Part shown: positions 60,992 to 64,000 of the stretch, one piece after another | Position numbering within the stretch: the first letter of the stretch is position 1 | Layout: every line of letters begins with the position of its first letter | Assembly: GCA_964589825.1 (NCBI GenBank) | Contig: CAZPUS010000005.1 | Coordinates: forward strand, 51,858 to 115,857 | Length of the DNA: 64,000 bases | Source: CAZPUS01 sp964589825 | Lineage (GTDB): Bacteria; Fibrobacterota; Chitinivibrionia; Chitinivibrionales; WJKA01 | Direction: 5' to 3' | Notes under the pieces: generated by a model | Databases searched by the model: none | Told to the model about the DNA's origin: nothing | The model's input: only the letters and a program-made list of their open reading frames with translations | Made by a program: the position numbers and the translations under genes

Positions 60992-62569
60992 ATGCGTGTA
61001 TGTACGGTAGAGCAAATGAGAGAGTGCGACCGGCGGGCCATGCAGCAGTATGGTATTTCCCAGTCCGTGCTTATGGAGAATGCAGGACTTGCCGCGTTTT
61101 CGCTGCTGGTGAGACAATTCGGACCGGCAGAGGGGAAACGATATTCGGTGGTTTGCGGACTGGGCAACAACGGCGGGGACGGACTGGTGGTGGCGAGAAA
61201 ACTTTTCTCCGCCGGGGCGGAGGTGACGATCTGTTATCTGGCGGATCCTGCCAAATATACAGGCGCGGCAAAGAACAACCATGATGCGGCAGAGGCTCTG
61301 GGAATACCCCGGGTGCGGGTGACGGACAATCGTCCCCTTGAACTGGCAGAGCTTGACGGCTGCGCATGTGTCGTGGACGCGATATTCGGCACCGGGATAT
61401 CACGGGCGGTCGAGGGGCGCTTCAGAGATGCGATAGAGGCGATCAATCAATGTTCCGCGCCGGTTTTGAGCCTCGATATTCCGTCGGGGATTCACGGTGA
61501 TAGCGGTCAATCGATGGGAATTCATGTACAGGCGCATTCTACCGTGACTTTCGGAGCGCTCAAGGCAGGGATGCTTCGCTATCCCGCATTCGATGCGTGC
61601 GGCACCATCGAGGTATCCCGCATCAGCTTTCCACCTTCACTTTATAACGACGCGTCGCTGATGATCAGGATACCCGACATTATCGAGCTGCCTGAGCGCG
61701 ATGCAGCCGCGCACAAGTCGTCGATGGGGCGGACATTGTGTATTGCGGGTGCGGCCGCGTATTACGGCGCACCAATATTGAGTGCCTCAGCGGTATTGAA
61801 GGCAGGCGGCGGCTACAGCATTCTTGCATCCACCCCCCGGGTGACCGATGTTGCCGCTGCACGCGCACCCGAGCTTGTTTTTTTTGTGCAGCAGCAGACT
61901 CCAGAAGGGGCCGTCGCCTCCCATAACGAAGAGTCGCTTGTGCAGGCGTGCCGGCGCATGGAGACGGTGGTGCTCGGTCCGGGGCTTTCGCTCGATGCGC
62001 AGCCTCAGGCGCTGGTACGTGCCATTGTGCCGCGCATAGAGGTGCCGCTCATTCTGGACGGGGATGGGCTCACTGCGATAGCGGAATCACCAGAATTGAT
62101 CGCCACAAGAAGCGCACCCACGATTTTAACGCCGCACGCGGGCGAGATGGCACGCATTACAGGTGAGTCTGTGGATACGATCCTGCGCGATCCTTATGCT
62201 CTGCTGCGTAAATGGGCACATAAACTGCACGCGGTTATCGTGCTCAAGGGGCCTCATTCTCTCATAGCCGATCCCGGCGGAGAGATAACGGTCAATCTCA
62301 GCGGTAATGCGGGTATGGCGACCGCCGGGGCGGGTGACGTGCTCAGCGGAACGGTTGCGGCAATGATCGGTATGGGTATGACCGCGGTGGATGCGGCATG
62401 TGCCGCCGTGTACATCCACGGAGCTGCGGGTGATATCGCGGCAGGCCGGAAAGGAGAGGACGGAATAACCGCCGGGGACATACTCGAATCCCTGCCCGAC
62501 GCAATGGCCGGACTGCGACGGCGGAAAAAAGCCGTATGGGAAGACTACGGTATTCATACCGGATTATAA
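60992..62569 (+). CDS. Bifunctional NAD(P)H-hydrate epimerase/dehydratase
   Basis: 525 aa. Residues 1 to about 215 are the YjeF N domain (epimerase, NnrE): CDRRAMQQYGISQSVLMENA, VVCGLGNNGGDGLVVAR, LDIPSG. Residues about 225-510 are the ribokinase-like dehydratase (NnrD): GRTLCIAGAAAYYGAP, TILTPHAGEMAR, VVLKG, GNAGMATAGAGDVLSGTVAAM. Together they repair damaged hydrated NADH and NADPH. GAGGTGATATCG before ATG 60992. It is close to fumC (57 bp) and to ispF (38 bp). Confidence 0.92.
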   Translation: MRVCTVEQMRECDRRAMQQYGISQSVLMENAGLAAFSLLVRQFGPAEGKRYSVVCGLGNNGGDGLVVARKLFSAGAEVTICYLADPAKYTGAAKNNHDAAEALGIPRVRVTDNRPLELAELDGCACVVDAIFGTGISRAVEGRFRDAIEAINQCSAPVLSLDIPSGIHGDSGQSMGIHVQAHSTVTFGALKAGMLRYPAFDACGTIEVSRISFPPSLYNDASLMIRIPDIIELPERDAAAHKSSMGRTLCIAGAAAYYGAPILSASAVLKAGGGYSILASTPRVTDVAAARAPELVFFVQQQTPEGAVASHNEESLVQACRRMETVVLGPGLSLDAQPQALVRAIVPRIEVPLILDGDGLTAIAESPELIATRSAPTILTPHAGEMARITGESVDTILRDPYALLRKWAHKLHAVIVLKGPHSLIADPGGEITVNLSGNAGMATAGAGDVLSGTVAAMIGMGMTAVDAACAAVYIHGAAGDIAAGRKGEDGITAGDILESLPDAMAGLRRRKKAVWEDYGIHTGL

Positions 62570-62607
62570 ACGGATCCGATTTACGCACAACCAGGGGAGT
62601 GTGACAA

Positions 62608-63099
62608 ATGATAAAAACCGCAATCGGACAGGATTCTCACGCATTCGAGCCGTCAGGGAGTAAGAAAAAACTGATTCTTGGTGGTGTGGAGATTCACGGA
62701 CACCGGGGATGTAAAGGCAACAGTGACGCGGACGTGATCATGCACGCATTGACAAATGCGATATCCGGAGTAAGCGGCGTAACCGTTCTGGGAAAAGTGA
62801 CCGACGAGCTCTGCAGCCGGGGGATTACCGACAGTCGTGAATACGTCGCGCGCGCACTCGCCACACTCAAAGGATATACCCTGACGCATATATCGATTTC
62901 GCTCGAGATGGCGACGCCGCGTCTGGAGCCGCATGTGGAGGCGATAAAGGCTTCGGTTGCGGATACGTGCGAGCTTGCCATACATAATGTCGGTATTAGT
63001 GCGACATCGGGGGAAGGCTTGACCGCGTTTGGGAGGGGAGAGGGAATACAGGCGTTCGTGGTGATCACCGCCGAAGCGCATGAGCCCGTGAGGGAGTAG
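62608..63099 (+). CDS. ispF: 2-C-methyl-D-erythritol 2,4-cyclodiphosphate synthase homologue with altered loop
   Basis: 163 aa, normal length. It matches IspF, which makes the cyclic diphosphate of the MEP isoprenoid pathway. The metal site has IGQDSHAF (D9, H11) and the His of VIMHAL. GEGLTAFGRGEGI near the end holds the conserved Glu and the C-terminal family motif. The loop usually GDIGxxFPDTD is here TVLGKVTDE: the Asp of GDIG (Asp56 in E. coli) is Val and the segment is shorter. Activity may be changed or lost. GGGAG precedes the ATG. Confidence 0.8.
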   Translation: MIKTAIGQDSHAFEPSGSKKKLILGGVEIHGHRGCKGNSDADVIMHALTNAISGVSGVTVLGKVTDELCSRGITDSREYVARALATLKGYTLTHISISLEMATPRLEPHVEAIKASVADTCELAIHNVGISATSGEGLTAFGRGEGIQAFVVITAEAHEPVRE

Positions 63100-63126
63100 C
63101 AGGATGGCCGTGCGTGATGCTGTAAG

Positions 63127-63300
63127 TTATCTGTATTGTCTCTGCAGTTGCGCGCAGGCAGGATGGCGTTTACGCCACAGGTCTGCGTATTTGCGTATCC
63201 AGATGCGTGCCACGAGGTTGATGGGAAGTCTCTTGCCGGTGATCCTGTGAAGGTGATCCTGGTACTTTTTAATCTCTTCGATTTGCTGGCAGTTATCCAT
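63127..63300 (-). CDS. Small basic protein, 57 aa
   Basis: Minus-strand frame from ATG 63300 with GGGGG 8 nt upstream. It begins MDNCQQIEEIKKYQDHLHR, then a TGK, then LVARIWIRKYADLWRKRH and ends LQRQYR. It is rich in Arg, Lys and Gln, predicted helical. Codon use is like that of its neighbours. No family is known to me. It is convergent with ispF, and the competing plus-strand frame here (63136-63429) turns into AT-rich non-coding sequence. Confidence 0.5.
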   Translation of the reverse strand: MDNCQQIEEIKKYQDHLHRITGKRLPINLVARIWIRKYADLWRKRHPACAQLQRQYR

Positions 63301-63550
63301 ATCCGCATCCCCCTGTTCGTATTATATGTATCGGCATTTTCCGCCTGTTACATTAGACGATATGCAACCAGCACTCCGTTGATAGTTATAATATATATTA
63401 TTATCACAACAAATTCAAATATTAGATAGTTAGAAGGCAATTTTCAGGTAGCACCTTATGTAAAACGGCTAACCTGTTTGCATGCAAATCCGCTGCAGCG
63501 AAGTTTGCATCAGGGTGTTCAATTAACTATTTTCTATAAATACATGTAAT

Positions 63551-63626
<76 letters not shown>

Positions 63627-63636
63627 GTAAAATCAA

Positions 63637-63669
63637 GGACTTACGAATTTCACGTAAGTCCTTTTTTTT
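63637..63669 (+). terminator. Rho-independent terminator after tRNA-Lys
   Basis: GGACTTACG (63637-63645) pairs perfectly with CGTAAGTCC (63653-63661), followed by eight T. Confidence 0.88.
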
Positions 63670-63895
63670 AAGCGTACATGCGAAGCGTACATGTGTGCTT
63701 ATATTCCGTACAGGACGCGGGTTTCAGCGCGTGCTTCCAGGAATCGTCTTCTTCCCATTTTCCCATTCGCTTCTGCAGCATGATTTCATCTGCATGCACA
63801 TACCGGCGAAACGCATCATACGACTTCCATCCGTCGATCATCATCACTTCAATCTCCCGGAACTCTTCATAACAGCCACCGAACGTTTCATTATG
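63668..63895 (-). pseudogene. C-terminal remnant of a tyrosine recombinase
   Basis: About 75 codons read on the minus strand, with a stop in frame at 63896-63898 and no start or upstream catalytic boxes. The part MMIDGWKSYDAFRRYVHADE has the shape of the C-terminal box II of phage-type integrases: Trp in place of the second His, then the Tyr of RYVH as the nucleophile. It begins right after the tRNA-Lys terminator, the classic place for an island integrase. Sequence to the right is cut off by the window, so whether upstream parts exist in another frame cannot be told. Confidence 0.5.
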
Positions 63896-64000
63896 TCAAA
63901 GAGCAGGGCAGGACATATTGTATATTTATAACCTGACGGCAACAGTGCTTTTCATTTCTGACACATTTTGGCATTACACGATGATATGTTGTAGTGAATA

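Overview
The window is about 50% GC and gene-dense, and comes from a diderm bacterium with LPS. It carries BamD-like and CpoB/YbgF-like lipoproteins, an LptF/LptG exporter, beta-barrel proteins and many Sec or lipoprotein signals. A pyrophosphate-type phosphofructokinase, a bTHX ribosomal protein, a DUF4954 protein and AmmeMemoRadiSam genes point to the FCB group. A Fibrobacterota/Chitinispirillia-like lineage is my best guess, but it is inference: no rRNA is present. There is no CRISPR array, intact insertion sequence or prophage. Both tRNA genes encode their own CCA.

Layout. 1-4.8 kb: sugar-phosphate metabolism (gnd fragment, a LarA-family nickel racemase homologue, PPi-PFK, a HAD phosphatase), then tRNA-Glu and a glycosyltransferase. 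6.3-16.6 kb: housekeeping genes (tex, a LOG protein, an L,D-transpeptidase overlapping a Mur ligase, a 36-aa bTHX gene, hisS, a SprT-like protease, transketolase, a phosphoesterase). 16.9-24.8 kb: envelope genes (a membrane-anchored AraC-type regulator divergent from a barrel protein, nadD, bamD, cpoB, and one gene that fuses LptF and LptG). 24.8-28.9 kb: a degenerate receiver protein, a GAF-GGDEF protein and DUF4954. 29.0-33.6 kb: an AmmeMemoRadiSam operon (radical SAM, a Memo-AMMECR1 fusion, a membrane protein with a spermidine-synthase-like core). 33.9-39.8 kb: a secreted lectin-like protein and a sugar ABC importer. 40.2-45.6 kb: a YhcC-type radical SAM protein, a TPR protein, purB and a beta-phosphoglucomutase fused to a GH65 N-terminal domain.

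46-58 kb holds an envelope and exopolysaccharide block: lipoprotein, barrel, lipoprotein, then an ArnA/UXS-like decarboxylase, a GT2 glycosyltransferase, an SDR, an exported protein of unknown role, an AlgI-type O-acetyltransferase and two AlgJ/AlgX-type SGNH proteins, closed by a strong terminator. These genes probably make, export and O-acetylate a surface glycan. 58-63 kb carries a transglutaminase-like/TPR lipoprotein, fumC, nnrD/nnrE and an IspF homologue with an altered active-site loop. The window ends with tRNA-Lys beside the C-terminal remnant of a tyrosine recombinase, a likely old island junction.

Two things stand out. One is the AmmeMemoRadiSam locus, a widespread system of unknown function that here carries export signals. 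The other is a family of diverged repeats (21.9, 33.7 and 39.9-40.1 kb) with inverted-repeat ends and a short conserved Cys-rich reading frame. All assignments were made by reading motifs; no database search was run.
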